Part shown: piece after piece, positions 25,069 through 35,667 of the stretch
Layout of the letters: each line of letters begins with the position of its first letter
Position numbering within the stretch: the first letter of the stretch is position 1
Assembly (NCBI RefSeq): GCF_022662105.1
Contig: NZ_JAKMCP010000002.1
Location: 434,001 to 498,000 of the forward strand
Direction: 5' to 3'
Source of the DNA: Aestuariivivens sediminis
Lineage (GTDB): Bacteria; Bacteroidota; Bacteroidia; Flavobacteriales; Flavobacteriaceae
Length of the DNA stretch: 64,000 nucleotides
The notes under the pieces: generated by a model
Database searches by the model: none
What the model was told of the DNA's origin: nothing
What the model saw: only the letters and a program-made list of their open reading frames with translations
Made by a program: the position numbers and the translations under genes

Positions 25069-26280
25069 ATGAATACTAGACATACCTTAATAGGTATTTT
25101 TCTTCTTAGCCTTACCTCGTTGTATGCTCAGGAAATCAGTGACACTTCTTTTGGAAAAGGGTTAATAAATTTCACGGCCAAAGACAGTTCTTTCAGTATA
25201 AAATTTGCGCCTAGATTTCAAATGAGATCTAATTCCTCATGGGACCATGATGGCGAAAAATACGATAGCCCGGAGCACAATATTCTTATAAGACGTGCCC
25301 GACTAAAATTCGATGGATACGCCTACAGCCCGAAATTAAAATATAAAATAGAATTAGGGCTTTCGAATCGGGATATTTCCGGAGCAAATCAATTCAATCG
25401 AAATACCCCACGTTACATATTGGATGCGGTGCTCATGTGGAACTTTGCCGGCAACTGGGAACTTTGGGCCGGTCAAACCAAATTGCCCGGTAATGTGGAG
25501 CGCGTGGTCTCCTCAGGGGACCTGCAATTAGTGGATCGCTCCTTGTTGAACAGCCGTTTTAACATTGACCGAGATATTGGTATTCAATTAAGACATAAAA
25601 CCTTTTTAGGAAGTAATTTCATAATGCGTGAGAAATTTGCGCTTACACAAGGAGAAGGCCGAAATGTGACCGAAGGCAACGAAGGGGGACTGCAGTACAC
25701 CGCACGATTAGAGTTTTTACCGTTTGGAACCTTTCAGTCCAAAGGTGATTACAGCCAATCGGATCTTAAAAGGGAGTCCCGCCCAAAACTCATGGCGGGC
25801 TTTACCTACAACCTGAATCAGGATGGTGTAAGAGAACGCAGTTTTGCGGGCGATTACATGTTTAGAAGCGATGGCTCCTTATACGAAACCGATATCACAA
25901 CGCTCTTTGCCGATGCCATGTTCAAATACAACGGGTTTTCCTTTATGGGCGAATATGCGAAACGAACAGCCGATGCCCCTGTGGCAACCGAAGCAGATGG
26001 CATCACTCCAACACCCGACGAAAATATAGTGTTAACAGGTCATGCCTTAAACCTGCAGGCAGGCTACCTGTTTAAGAGCAACTACGAAATAGCAGGGCGT
26101 TTTACTGCCGTAGATTATGAAAGCGTTACCGGTGCCTTACCTGTAAAGCAATATACCTTAGGGGTCAATAAGTTTTTGGTGGGTCACAAGTTAAAGGTGC
26201 AATCGGATATCAGTTATACCACCGAAAACGGGAACGAGGATAATATTAGGTTTAGAATCGGCTTTGATGTCCACTTCTAA
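25069..26280 (+). CDS. Phosphate-selective porin OprO/OprP-like
   Basis: 403 residues. Signal peptide MNTRHTLIGIFLLSLTSLYAQ, then a beta-barrel with the OprP signatures APRFQMRSNSSWD, RRARLKFDGYAYSPKLKYKIELGLS, and LWAGQTKLPGNVERVVSSGDLQLVDRSLLN; C-terminal strand ends FDVHF. It should let phosphate or other anions diffuse through the outer membrane. The ATG at 25069 is preferred to the in-frame GTG at 25045, which would be only a few bases from or before the RNA start. Directly followed (38 bp) by a PiT phosphate transporter, so outer- and inner-membrane phosphate uptake are made from one Pho-type promoter. Confidence 0.92.
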   Translation: MNTRHTLIGIFLLSLTSLYAQEISDTSFGKGLINFTAKDSSFSIKFAPRFQMRSNSSWDHDGEKYDSPEHNILIRRARLKFDGYAYSPKLKYKIELGLSNRDISGANQFNRNTPRYILDAVLMWNFAGNWELWAGQTKLPGNVERVVSSGDLQLVDRSLLNSRFNIDRDIGIQLRHKTFLGSNFIMREKFALTQGEGRNVTEGNEGGLQYTARLEFLPFGTFQSKGDYSQSDLKRESRPKLMAGFTYNLNQDGVRERSFAGDYMFRSDGSLYETDITTLFADAMFKYNGFSFMGEYAKRTADAPVATEADGITPTPDENIVLTGHALNLQAGYLFKSNYEIAGRFTAVDYESVTGALPVKQYTLGVNKFLVGHKLKVQSDISYTTENGNEDNIRFRIGFDVHF

Positions 26281-26318
26281 AAAATAACAATTACATAACA
26301 AATTAATCAATAATAGTC

Positions 26319-28655
26319 ATGATATTTGCAGACATTTTACAATTAAATCCAATGGATAATATCTATTTGTACATGATTATCGCCCTGGCCATATTGGCCA
26401 TTGCCGATTTGGTAGTGGGGGTGAGCAATGACGCTGTTAATTTTTTAAATTCGGCCATAGGCTCTAAAGCGATCTCATTTCGAACTATAATGGTTGTGGC
26501 CAGCCTTGGTGTGGCTATTGGTGCCGTATTTTCCAGCGGCATGATGGAGGTGGCCAGAAAAGGCATCTTTAACCCGGGGGAATTTATGTTTGATGAGATC
26601 ATGATTATTTTCATGGCAGTGATGATAACGGACATTCTCCTGCTCGATTTTTTCAATTCGGTAGGCATGCCAACCTCAACGACCGTGTCCATTGTTTTTG
26701 AATTACTCGGTGCTGCGGTGGCAGTGGCCTTAATTAAGATTGGGCATGACGGAGGCGGATTTGGTGATGTGATAACCTATATTAACACGTCTAAAGCCTC
26801 ACAAATTATATTTGGCATTCTGCTCTCGGTTTTGGTCGCATTTACCATTGGCGCTATTATACAGTGGTTTTCCAGACTGCTTTTATCGTATAATATCGAA
26901 ACTAAAGCCCATTGGGTTGGGGCGTTATTTGGGGGTATTGCCTTAACCTCCATTACCTATTTCATCTTTATGAAAGGTCTCAAGGGGACTTCCTATGCAG
27001 GGCAATCTTTCGCTGTTTTGGGCGGAATGAAAATGTCAGCCTTTTTAGAAGCGCAAGTGGTTTCTATTGTATTGATCAGTGCCGTGTTCTGGTCTATTTT
27101 GTCCTACGTTCTAATTAGTTTTTTCAAAACCAACATTTATAAGCTCATTATTATTGTGGGGACTTTTGCTTTAGCTTTAGCCTTTGCCGGTAACGATTTA
27201 GTGAATTTTATTGGGGTGCCTGTTGCCGCTTATAACGCGTTTTTAGCATGGACGAGCTCCGGAATTACAGCATCAGCGTTCCCTATGGATGTCCTTGCCG
27301 AGAAAGTGCCTACCAATAACTGGCTCCTATTCGGTGCCGGAATGATCATGGTATTAACCTTATGGTTTTCCACCAAGGCAAGAGGGGTGGTTAAAACTTC
27401 TCTGGATTTATCCAATCAGGGCGAAACGAAAGAGCGCTTTCAACCCAACGCCTTATCACGTGGTTTTGTGCGGTTTGCCATGCTCATGTCTCAAATGTAT
27501 TCGTTTATATTGCCTAACAGCTGGCAAACAAAAATTGACAAACAATTTGAAGCGCCGGTTATCAAAATTTCTAAAGACAAAAAATACGAACTTCCGGCGT
27601 TCGATTTGGTGCGTGCTGCAGTAAATTTAATGGTTGCAGCGGTATTAATATCTGTTGCCACATCCTATAAACTGCCTTTGTCCACGACTTACGTCACCTT
27701 TATGGTCGCCATGGGCACCTCCCTGGCGGATAGGGCCTGGGGGCCTGAAAGTGCCGTTTACAGGGTTGCCGGGGTTATCAATGTGATTGGCGGTTGGTTT
27801 TTCACAGCCCTCAGTGCCTTTTCGGCAGCGGCATTAGTCGCCTATTTATTGAATCTGAACACCAGTGTTATGTTTCCCATTCTGTTGTTCATCGCCTTTG
27901 CTTTATTGATAAGAAGCACCATTGTTTACAATAAAAAATCAAAAGAAATTAGAGCTGAGGACAGTTTGATAAAAGCGGAGAGCAGTTCCATACAAGGGGT
28001 TATACATGAAAGTGCCAATAATATTGCCAATGTGGTAAAACGCGGTAATAAGATATATACCAATGCCATAAACGGTCTTGCAAAACAGGATCTGGCCTTG
28101 TTAAAGAAGAATAAAAAGCAAATTCTTAAACTATCCAATGAGGTGGATGGCCTGCGGGATAACATTTTCTACTTCATCAAGAATTTGGATGAATCCAGTG
28201 TTGGTGCCAGTAATTTTTACATCAATATTCTGGGATATTTACAGGATATGACCCAATCCCTGGAGTACATCGTTAAAGTGAGTCATAAACACGTAAACAA
28301 TAATCACAAAAAACTGAAATTCAATCAAATAAAAGAACTTAAGGAGGTTGATGAATCCCTTGAGAATTTACTTAATGAAATTAAGGAGGCCTTCGATTCC
28401 CGTTCTTTCGAGCAAATAGGCAGTATTATAAAACGTGAAAAGGCCATCTTTAATGTGGTTTCTGAAAAAATCCAAAAGCAGGTGGATCGCACACGGACGG
28501 AAGAATCGAGTCCTAAAAACACCACGCTTTATTTCGGTTTATTGTTAGAGACCAAAGATTTGCTGACGGCCACCATGAACCTTTTAGAAGAATACCATAA
28601 TGCACACGATGCTTCTGTGGCACCGGCTAAATTAAGTACAGAGGAAGAAGAGTAA
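26319..28655 (+). CDS. PiT-family inorganic phosphate transporter with PhoU-like tail
   Basis: 778 residues, much longer than a minimal PiT (about 420-500). The inverted PiT signatures are visible: GVSNDAVNFLNSAIGSKAISF near residue 35 with MPTSTTVSIVFELLG, and in the second half AFAGNDLVNFIGVPVAAYNAF and KLPLSTTYVTFMVAMGTSLADRAWG. About 12 membrane helices. From about residue 555 a long soluble alpha-helical, charged domain (EVDGLRDNIFYFIKNLDESS...) resembles PhoU and may gate transport or signal phosphate status. It imports phosphate driven by H+ or Na+. Same operon as the OprP-like porin; ends at the terminator at 28682. Confidence 0.93.
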   Translation: MIFADILQLNPMDNIYLYMIIALAILAIADLVVGVSNDAVNFLNSAIGSKAISFRTIMVVASLGVAIGAVFSSGMMEVARKGIFNPGEFMFDEIMIIFMAVMITDILLLDFFNSVGMPTSTTVSIVFELLGAAVAVALIKIGHDGGGFGDVITYINTSKASQIIFGILLSVLVAFTIGAIIQWFSRLLLSYNIETKAHWVGALFGGIALTSITYFIFMKGLKGTSYAGQSFAVLGGMKMSAFLEAQVVSIVLISAVFWSILSYVLISFFKTNIYKLIIIVGTFALALAFAGNDLVNFIGVPVAAYNAFLAWTSSGITASAFPMDVLAEKVPTNNWLLFGAGMIMVLTLWFSTKARGVVKTSLDLSNQGETKERFQPNALSRGFVRFAMLMSQMYSFILPNSWQTKIDKQFEAPVIKISKDKKYELPAFDLVRAAVNLMVAAVLISVATSYKLPLSTTYVTFMVAMGTSLADRAWGPESAVYRVAGVINVIGGWFFTALSAFSAAALVAYLLNLNTSVMFPILLFIAFALLIRSTIVYNKKSKEIRAEDSLIKAESSSIQGVIHESANNIANVVKRGNKIYTNAINGLAKQDLALLKKNKKQILKLSNEVDGLRDNIFYFIKNLDESSVGASNFYINILGYLQDMTQSLEYIVKVSHKHVNNNHKKLKFNQIKELKEVDESLENLLNEIKEAFDSRSFEQIGSIIKREKAIFNVVSEKIQKQVDRTRTEESSPKNTTLYFGLLLETKDLLTATMNLLEEYHNAHDASVAPAKLSTEEEE

Positions 28656-28681
28656 TACATGTCCAACTATTTTATTATATC

Positions 28682-28712
28682 AAAAGCACCTACAAAGGTG
28701 CTTTTGTGTTTT
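28682..28712 (+). terminator. Intrinsic terminator after the PiT transporter
   Basis: AAAAGCACC (28682-28690) and GGTGCTTTT (28697-28705), 9-bp stem, followed by GTGTTTTT. Ends the porin-PiT operon. Confidence 0.85.
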
Positions 28713-28801
28713 TATGAAATAAATCCTGTCATGAAACGTCTGCAACTATCTTTTCATCGTACATAGAGCAAACCCTAAAAATTAGTATAAAGATTATGAT
28801 T

Positions 28802-29659
28802 ATGAAGAAAATTTCAATTTTACTCGCATTGTCCTTTGTGACCCTCTCCTGTGTTTCCAAGAAAAAATACCTGGCCTTACAACAGGAAAACGGCGAAATA
28901 AAAAGCGAGTTACAAAAGACAAGAGTTGAAAAAGAAGACTTAGAAGCCAAATTTGATCAAATTCAAGCACGTGTTGATGCTTACAACACTAAAATAGCTT
29001 CACTACAGGATGAAAATAATTCCAAATTAGAACAGGTTGAAAACGTTGGTGTCATCTCCAATGACACCAAAACCCAAATGCGTAACACCTTAAAACAGGT
29101 GGATCCCGCCAAGTTAGCCCAAGCCAAAACCCTTAAAGATTCCATGAATCTGGCCATTGCCTACAACCTTGAAAAAACCATACAGGAAAGCCATATGAAC
29201 GAAGACGAGGACTTTGCCGTAAACATCAATGAAACGGTGGTGATGATTTCCATTGCCGATAACATGTTATTTAACACCGGAAGTTATCGGTTAAGCCCCA
29301 AAGCGGATACGGTTTTACAAAAATTAGCCGATGTAATCAATTCGGAACCCAGTTTGGATATCATGGTTGAAGGTCATACCGATTCCAGAACCATAAGCAC
29401 CTCTAACATTGCAGACAACTGGGATCTAAGTGTCCTCAGGGCCACCTCTGTTGTACGTCAATTACAAGACCAGTACGATGTCGCACCGGAAAAAATGATT
29501 GCCTCAGGGCGAAGCAGTTATCAACCCCTGGTCCCCAATGATTCACGTGAAAACATGGCTAAAAACAGAAGAACACGTATTATTATCCTTCCCAATATTG
29601 ACAAATTTTTTGCACTCATGGCCAATGATGGTTCGGTTGCTGAAAACAGGATGGATTAA
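28802..29659 (+). CDS. OmpA-family peptidoglycan-binding lipoprotein
   Basis: 285 residues from the ATG at 28802 (an ATG two codons earlier is also possible). Lipoprotein signal KKISILLALSFVTLSC, a coiled-coil stretch of about 60 residues (LALQQENGEIKSELQKTRVEKEDLEAKFDQ), and a C-terminal OmpA/MotB domain (about 140-270) with MLFNTGSYRLSPKA, VEGHTDSRTIS and the peptidoglycan-contact motif NRRTRIIILP. It links the outer membrane to the cell wall. No Pho-like array is upstream, and it is insulated by terminators on both sides, so it is not part of the phosphate operon. It ends with a strong terminator shared with the convergent Na/Pi carrier. Confidence 0.9.
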   Translation: MKKISILLALSFVTLSCVSKKKYLALQQENGEIKSELQKTRVEKEDLEAKFDQIQARVDAYNTKIASLQDENNSKLEQVENVGVISNDTKTQMRNTLKQVDPAKLAQAKTLKDSMNLAIAYNLEKTIQESHMNEDEDFAVNINETVVMISIADNMLFNTGSYRLSPKADTVLQKLADVINSEPSLDIMVEGHTDSRTISTSNIADNWDLSVLRATSVVRQLQDQYDVAPEKMIASGRSSYQPLVPNDSRENMAKNRRTRIIILPNIDKFFALMANDGSVAENRMD

Positions 29660-29688
29660 AAAGATCAACATCGCTCTTAAAGCTTCAG

Positions 29689-29727
29689 GCTGGATAGGAG
29701 ATCGTCATCTCCTGTTCAGCTTTTTTT
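29689..29727 (+). terminator. Intrinsic terminator after the OmpA lipoprotein
   Basis: A 14-bp stem with two G-U pairs (29689-29702 with 29707-29720, CGTC loop) is followed by seven T (29721-29727). It overlaps the space before the stop of the minus-strand gene at 29741. Confidence 0.85.
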
Positions 29728-29740
29728 ATGGACGCCCCTT

Positions 29741-31519
29741 TCAATCCTTTCCACTAACTTCAAACAGGCTGTCCATTTTACCATAAAGCAATTCGGCAAC
29801 TTCAATTAACTTTTTGATCATATCATTTACATTGGAATAATCATTAAATAAGGATGAGGCCATCTCTGCCGTAATTAAATTTTCTCTGATCAGTCGGTCC
29901 ATAGACTTGCTACTTTGTCTGATATTAGCCTTTGCTTCGGCCTTTAACTTCTTTAATTTCGATTCATAATTCTTTGTGTCTTCTTCTTTCCTGAATAAAT
30001 AGATCACCCGTAATACCTTGGCCAATTTTTTCCTGTAGTTGTCATATTCCTTGATCAAATGGGCGTTGTCGGCATTTAAGGCGAAGGTGATATTTTTGTT
30101 CAACTCCCGCGCCTCCTTGATAATTTCAACCATTTTTCGGTTGGCAATTTTTATTTCGGTAATGGTCTTATTCTGCTTATTGTTTAAATGTAAGGTGCTT
30201 TGGGCGGTCGTGGCATAGGTTATGATCTCACTGTAAATCGCTTTTACTTTAGTATAGTATAAATCTTCAACGTCCGTATGGAAATCTGTTGTCGATTTCT
30301 CAATAATGGTATTTAGCTTTTCGTCAGATTTCACATCTTCTCTATGAATATTCAGGGCATGTGTGACAATTTCAAAGACACTATTTTTAAATAAGTATTT
30401 AGATTCGCTAATTAATGCGGAAATAACCGCACCGGGGAATTCTAATACGGCCGGATTGAGATATTTAGGTTCATGAACGTCCTTTTCCCCTTTTTCAATG
30501 AAAAAGCGTAATAATATCCGTTCTAAACTTTTAATAAACGGTACCATTAAAACGACTCCAAGAAAATTAAAAATGGTATGAAATAGGGCCAGCTTTAAGG
30601 TATAATTTGTAGGTGAAATCGATAAATAATTCGAGGCCCTATTAACGAATTCGGCCAGGGGATAAATACATGCAATAGCCACCAGACCCGTAATGACATT
30701 GAAAATAAAATGTGCTGCAGCCAATCGTTTTCCTGAACTGTTCGCACTAATTGCCCCCAGAATGGCAGTAACTGTGGTTCCAATATTAGCGCCAATGGAT
30801 AGGGCCAAGGCATTTTCGTATTCGATCTGTCCGGCAGCCAAGGCCGTTAAAATGAGCGCCAAAGTAGCACTGCTGGACTGTAAAATGGTCGTGATAACAA
30901 TTCCCAGACCGGTATAAATAAAGACCCCTCTAAACCCGGATACGGCAAATTGGGACAAATCAATATGTTCTTTAAAGACATCGAATCCCTCCTTCATATA
31001 GTGAATTCCAAGGAAAAAGAACCCTAAACCGGCTAAAATATTTCCAATTCCCTTGAGAGAAACCGGCTTTTGAAAGGAAAAAACAAGTCCAAAGACCAAC
31101 ATGGGCAAAGCCATTGCCGAAATCTTTATCTTAAGTCCGAAACCGGCTACCAGCCAGGCTGTAGCCGTTGTTCCAATATTTGCCCCAAAAATTAATCCTA
31201 ACCCTCCGGCCAATGAAATTAATCCCGCACTGATAAACGAAATGGTAATTACGGAGACTAAAGAACTGGATTGTATTAAGGCTGTAACGAAGGCTCCTGT
31301 AGCAATACTTTTATAGAGCCTGTTCGTTGCCTTTTTTAAAAAATGTTGCAGTGGTCCTTTAGTAAAGCCTTTAAAACCTTCTTCCAACAAAATCATGCCA
31401 AACAGAAGGATAGCCACACCTGCGGAAATGGTCTCGAAATTTTCAAAGAGATAAAATAAAAATCCCAGAAGAATTAATAGCCCGTAAAAAAATCCTTTTT
31501 TTAACATGCCCATTCTCAT
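29741..31519 (-). CDS. Na+/phosphate cotransporter family protein with PhoU-like domain
   Basis: 592 residues. N-terminal half has two related repeats with the Na/Pi (NptA/YjbB) signatures QSSSLVSVITISFISAGLISL and QSSSATLALILTALAAGQ, each followed by GANIGTT; about 9 membrane helices. The C-terminal 200 residues are soluble, helical and PhoU-like. Members move phosphate with sodium, in either import or export direction. Several ATGs lie at the start (31519, 31513, 31507). Its own promoter may be TATCTTTA on minus (31543-31536). No 11-bp repeat array is upstream, so unlike the PiT operon it does not look Pho-controlled and may serve basal uptake or efflux. Confidence 0.9.
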   Translation of the reverse strand: MRMGMLKKGFFYGLLILLGFLFYLFENFETISAGVAILLFGMILLEEGFKGFTKGPLQHFLKKATNRLYKSIATGAFVTALIQSSSLVSVITISFISAGLISLAGGLGLIFGANIGTTATAWLVAGFGLKIKISAMALPMLVFGLVFSFQKPVSLKGIGNILAGLGFFFLGIHYMKEGFDVFKEHIDLSQFAVSGFRGVFIYTGLGIVITTILQSSSATLALILTALAAGQIEYENALALSIGANIGTTVTAILGAISANSSGKRLAAAHFIFNVITGLVAIACIYPLAEFVNRASNYLSISPTNYTLKLALFHTIFNFLGVVLMVPFIKSLERILLRFFIEKGEKDVHEPKYLNPAVLEFPGAVISALISESKYLFKNSVFEIVTHALNIHREDVKSDEKLNTIIEKSTTDFHTDVEDLYYTKVKAIYSEIITYATTAQSTLHLNNKQNKTITEIKIANRKMVEIIKEARELNKNITFALNADNAHLIKEYDNYRKKLAKVLRVIYLFRKEEDTKNYESKLKKLKAEAKANIRQSSKSMDRLIRENLITAEMASSLFNDYSNVNDMIKKLIEVAELLYGKMDSLFEVSGKD

Positions 31520-31642
31520 GTAACCGATTAAGGACTAAAGATATTATATATTTTAGACACTTATAGCCTCATTTCTCCAAATGGGTTGTTTTTTTGATGC
31601 CTGTCTTGATAAATCCCCTATACCCCTTTAATGGATTCCAAA

Positions 31643-31674
31643 TAAAAAGCATTTGCCTGGGCAAATGCTTGTTT
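31643..31674 (-). terminator. Intrinsic terminator after nrdA
   Basis: Nearly perfect palindrome AAGCATTTGCC (31647-31657) and GGCAAATGCTT (31660-31670); on minus it is followed by TTTTTATT. It lies 45 bp past the nrdA stop. Confidence 0.75.
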
Positions 31675-31714
31675 TAAGACCACGTCATAAAATGAATTCA
31701 AGCTCAGATCAAGA

Positions 31715-34204
31715 TCAGGATCCACACATAAGACAGTCATCTCCCTCACCGGCTTTGGCCTGGGCAATAAGGGCTTTCATTTCTTCCGGAGTCATGGGCT
31801 CCACATTTTCAGTTGATGGGTTTTGCTTTGCAAATTTAGCAGCATTCTGCGCTGCCAACTTCTTTTTCTTGGCGTCCTCCTGTTGTATTGCAATACTGTT
31901 TACTTCCACGACTTCCGCCACCGGTTCTTCTTTTTTGGAAGTTTGTAATGTAAACTTAATGGCATCGACAGCACTCTTGGTTCGCAAGTAGTACATCCCT
32001 GTTTTTAATCCGCTCTTCCAGGCGTAAAAATGCATGGATGTCAATTTTGCCATGGTAGCGCCTTCCATAAAGAGATTTAGGGATTGTGATTGATCTATGA
32101 AATAGCCGCGTTGACGGGACATATCTATAATATCTTTCATGCTTAATTCCCAAACCGTTTTGTAAAGCTCTTTGATGTCCTGAGGTATGGTATCAATATT
32201 CTGAACGGAGCCATTGGCCCTCATAATATCTTGTTTTAAATTCTCATCCCAAAGGCCCAAGGCCACAAGATCTTCTAATAAGTGCTTGTTTACTACTATA
32301 AACTCCCCAGATAATACCCGACGGGTATAAATGTTAGAGGTATACGGTTCAAAACATTCATTATTCCCTAATATTTGGGACGTTGATGCTGTTGGCATGG
32401 GGGCCACCAGCAGCGAATTCCTGACGCCATGTTTAAGCACCTGTTTACGCAATTTGGCCCAATCCCAGTTACCACTTAATTCTTCATCTTTTAATCCCCA
32501 AAGATTATGCTGGAATTTCCCCTTGCTTATTGGGGAACCCTTATAGGTTTGGTAGGGGCCATCTGCTTTGGCTTCTTCCATACTCGCGGTTACTGCGGCA
32601 TAATAAAGAGTCTCAAAAATATCTTGATTTAATTGTTTGGCCTCATCACTTGTAAATGGCAAACGCAGTTGGATAAAGGTATCGGCCAATCCTTGCACCC
32701 CCAAACCAATTGGGCGATGGCGCATATTGGATTTTTTTGCCTCAGGCACCGGGTAGTAATTCCTATCGATTACCCTGTTTAAGTTCTTGGTTACCCGTTT
32801 CGTGATGCGAAAGAGTTCTTTATGATCAAATTCACCCCCTTTAACAAACATCGGTAATGCAATAGATGCTAAATTACATACCGCCACTTCATCCGGCGAG
32901 GTGTATTCCAAAATTTCAGTACACAAATTGGAAGAACGAATGGTTCCCAAATTCTGTTGATTGGATTTCCGATTTGCCGAATCTTTATACAACATGTATG
33001 GTGTACCCGTTTCAATTTGGGATTCTAAAATCTTTTCCCATAGTTCACGTGCCTTGATGGTTTTTCGGCCTAAGCCCTCGGCCTCGTATTTAAGGTACAA
33101 GGTTTCAAACGCCTCGCTGTGTGTTTCCGGCAATCCGGGACACTCATTGGGGCACATTAAGGTCCAGGCACCATCTTCCTGTACCCGCTTCATGAACAAA
33201 TCGGGAATCCACATGGCATAAAATAAGTCACGTGCACGCATTTCTTCCTTTCCATGATTTTTCTTCAATTCCAAAAAGTCAAAAATATCGGCATGCCATG
33301 GTTCAATATATATCGCAAAACTGCCCTTTCGCTTTCCTCCACCCTGATCTACATATCGTGCGGTATCGTTAAACACCCGAAGCATAGGGACTATCCCGTT
33401 ACTGGTTCCATTGGTCCCTGCAATATAACTCCCGGTAGCTCGAATATTATGCATAGCCAATCCAATACCGCCTGCCGATTGCGAAATTTTAGCCGTTTGC
33501 TTTAAGGTGTCATAAATCCCGTCGATACTGTCTTCCTTCATGGTCAACAAAAAACAAGATGACATTTGTGGCTTGGGCGTACCCGAATTAAATAAGGTCG
33601 GTGTGGCATGCGTAAAATACTTTTTAGACATCAACTCATAGGTCTCTATCGCAGATTCTATATCCTCTAAATGAATCCCAACCGAAACCCGCATTAACAT
33701 GTGCTGTGGGCGTTCAACTATTTTTCCGTTCAGCTTTAACAGATAGGAACGCTCTAAAGTTTTGAACCCAAAATAATCGTACCCAAAATCACGGTTGTAA
33801 ATAATGGTCGAATCCAGACGGTCCTTATGTTCCATAATGACCTTATACACCTCATCGGAAAGCAATGGTGCGTCTTTACCCGTTCTTGGATTCACATAGG
33901 TATATAAATCTTGCATGACCTCACTGAAGGTCTTTTTAGTGTTTTTATGTAGATTTGACACCGAAATACGTGCCGCCAGACGTGCATAATCCGGGTGAGC
34001 GGTGGTCATGGTTGCCGCAATTTCTGCTGCCAAATTATCCAATTCGCTGGTCGTAACACCATCGTATAAACCTTCAATGACGCGCATGGTAACTTTTAAT
34101 GGATCTACCAGTTCGTTTAATCCATAACACAATTTTCGCACTCTTGCGGTGATCTTGTCGAACATGACCTGTTCTTTTCTTCCGTCTCTTTTTACTACAT
34201 ACAT
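31715..34204 (-). CDS. nrdA: Ribonucleoside-diphosphate reductase, alpha subunit (class Ia)
   Basis: 829 residues. It reduces ribonucleotides to deoxyribonucleotides in the cytoplasm. An ATP-cone begins at residue 1 ([17 protein letters not shown]), giving allosteric control by ATP/dATP. The catalytic barrel has [26 protein letters not shown] (active-site Cys and its partner), [22 protein letters not shown], and [12 protein letters not shown]. The C-terminal tail ends DDCLMCGS (Cys824 and Cys827), the thioredoxin-accepting pair. Downstream of nrdB on the same strand with a 200-bp spacer, so they may be one operon or have separate promoters. Confidence 0.97.
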   Translation of the reverse strand: MYVVKRDGRKEQVMFDKITARVRKLCYGLNELVDPLKVTMRVIEGLYDGVTTSELDNLAAEIAATMTTAHPDYARLAARISVSNLHKNTKKTFSEVMQDLYTYVNPRTGKDAPLLSDEVYKVIMEHKDRLDSTIIYNRDFGYDYFGFKTLERSYLLKLNGKIVERPQHMLMRVSVGIHLEDIESAIETYELMSKKYFTHATPTLFNSGTPKPQMSSCFLLTMKEDSIDGIYDTLKQTAKISQSAGGIGLAMHNIRATGSYIAGTNGTSNGIVPMLRVFNDTARYVDQGGGKRKGSFAIYIEPWHADIFDFLELKKNHGKEEMRARDLFYAMWIPDLFMKRVQEDGAWTLMCPNECPGLPETHSEAFETLYLKYEAEGLGRKTIKARELWEKILESQIETGTPYMLYKDSANRKSNQQNLGTIRSSNLCTEILEYTSPDEVAVCNLASIALPMFVKGGEFDHKELFRITKRVTKNLNRVIDRNYYPVPEAKKSNMRHRPIGLGVQGLADTFIQLRLPFTSDEAKQLNQDIFETLYYAAVTASMEEAKADGPYQTYKGSPISKGKFQHNLWGLKDEELSGNWDWAKLRKQVLKHGVRNSLLVAPMPTASTSQILGNNECFEPYTSNIYTRRVLSGEFIVVNKHLLEDLVALGLWDENLKQDIMRANGSVQNIDTIPQDIKELYKTVWELSMKDIIDMSRQRGYFIDQSQSLNLFMEGATMAKLTSMHFYAWKSGLKTGMYYLRTKSAVDAIKFTLQTSKKEEPVAEVVEVNSIAIQQEDAKKKKLAAQNAAKFAKQNPSTENVEPMTPEEMKALIAQAKAGEGDDCLMCGS

Positions 34205-34404
34205 TTTTTACACATTTTTTTGTTTTCTGATGTTTAGTCAGAAATTGGGTTAGTTAGTTGTTCTAAAAAAATTTCCTCCCCATGGGGTTAGAAAACATTC
34301 AGTTGGGTTTGATTATAAATACTCTATAAATCGTTTAATTCATTTTCCTCTATGGGGAAAACAATGCGGGTCTGTTGAAGGACTTTAAAAAGATTTAAAA
34401 CCGA

Positions 34405-35385
34405 TTAAAAATCGGCATCAAACGTAAATTTATCCTTTTCTTCTTCTTTATTTAATACACCAGCCTTTTGATATTCGGACACTCGCTTTTCAAAGAAATT
34501 GGTCTTTCCCTGAAGTGAGATCATATCCATAAAATCAAATGGATTTGTGGCATTGTAGACTTTGTCACAGCCAAATTCTACAAGGAGTCTGTCTGTTACA
34601 AATTCCAGATACTGGGTCATTAGCTTGGCGTTCATTCCAATTAAGCTAACCGGCAGAGATTCTGTAATGAATCCACGTTCAATATCCAAGGCATCCGTTA
34701 AGATTTGGGTGATACGGCTTTTAGGCACTTTGTTGACAATATGTTTGTTGTGTAAATGCACCGCGAAATCGCAATGCAGCCCTTCATCTCTGGAAATAAG
34801 TTCGTTCGAAAAGGTTAGCCCCGGCATAAGTCCTCTTTTCTTTAACCAGAAGATGGAACAAAAGCTTCCCGAGAAAAAGATGCCCTCTACCGCAGCAAAT
34901 GCGATTAAGCGCTCTGCGAAACTGGGCGATTCTATCCACTTTAACGCCCATTCGGCCTTTTCCCTTATGGCCGGAAAATTTTCTATAGCCTTGAAAAGAA
35001 TATTTTTCTCCTTTTCATCTTTCACATAAGTATCTATGAGCAGGGAATACACCTCGGAGTGGATGTTCTCCATCATTATTTGAAATCCATAGAAAAATTT
35101 GGCTTCACTATACTGAACCTCACTCACGAAGTTTTCCGCCAGATTTTCATTTACGATACCATCACTGGCGGCAAAAAAGGCTAAAATGTGTTTAATAAAA
35201 TAGCGCTCATCGTCATTCAATTTAGTAGCCCAGTCCGTTATATCCTGGTGTAGATCTATTTCTTCTGCGGTCCAAAAACTTGCTTCTTGCTTTTTATACC
35301 ATTCCCAAATATCATGGTGCTGAATGGGGAAAATTACAAAACGATCTTGGTTTTCTTTGAGAATAGGCTCTACTGCTTGCGACAT
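34405..35385 (-). CDS. nrdB: Ribonucleoside-diphosphate reductase, beta subunit (class Ia)
   Basis: 326 residues. It carries the di-iron tyrosyl radical used by NrdA. The iron ligands and radical are visible: Asp75 (AASDGI), Glu106 and His109 (MENIHSEVY), radical Tyr113 in the same motif, and the later ligands in [12 protein letters not shown] and [14 protein letters not shown]. Because Tyr113 is kept, this is an ordinary class Ia enzyme rather than the Tyr-less Mn/Fe form. Start: the frame runs to 35445, but the family N-terminus fits [12 protein letters not shown] at 35385. The 35386-35667 upstream region is very A/T-rich; AATCTTTG on minus (near 35445) is a possible -7 box. Confidence 0.96.
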   Translation of the reverse strand: MSQAVEPILKENQDRFVIFPIQHHDIWEWYKKQEASFWTAEEIDLHQDITDWATKLNDDERYFIKHILAFFAASDGIVNENLAENFVSEVQYSEAKFFYGFQIMMENIHSEVYSLLIDTYVKDEKEKNILFKAIENFPAIREKAEWALKWIESPSFAERLIAFAAVEGIFFSGSFCSIFWLKKRGLMPGLTFSNELISRDEGLHCDFAVHLHNKHIVNKVPKSRITQILTDALDIERGFITESLPVSLIGMNAKLMTQYLEFVTDRLLVEFGCDKVYNATNPFDFMDMISLQGKTNFFEKRVSEYQKAGVLNKEEEKDKFTFDADF

Positions 35386-35667
35386 AGCTAAAATGGATTT
35401 TTTATAAAAGTTTGACGAAAAATTGTGACGATTTCGGAATAACAAAGATTGTAAAATGATTACGATATTTTAAAAAAAATTCAGAAAGCTTTTCAACAAG
35501 TTTTTAACAAATAAAAAAAATGTTGAGAAATAGAAGTTTACAGAAAAAAAATGCTAACTATTTGTTTTTCAATATTTTATATTTTTAGAAATATTGAAAA
35601 GTTTTCAAAAAATATCAGCTTAAAATCCAGAAACCCTCAATAAAAACAGGCAGTTCAAGACCCTCCT

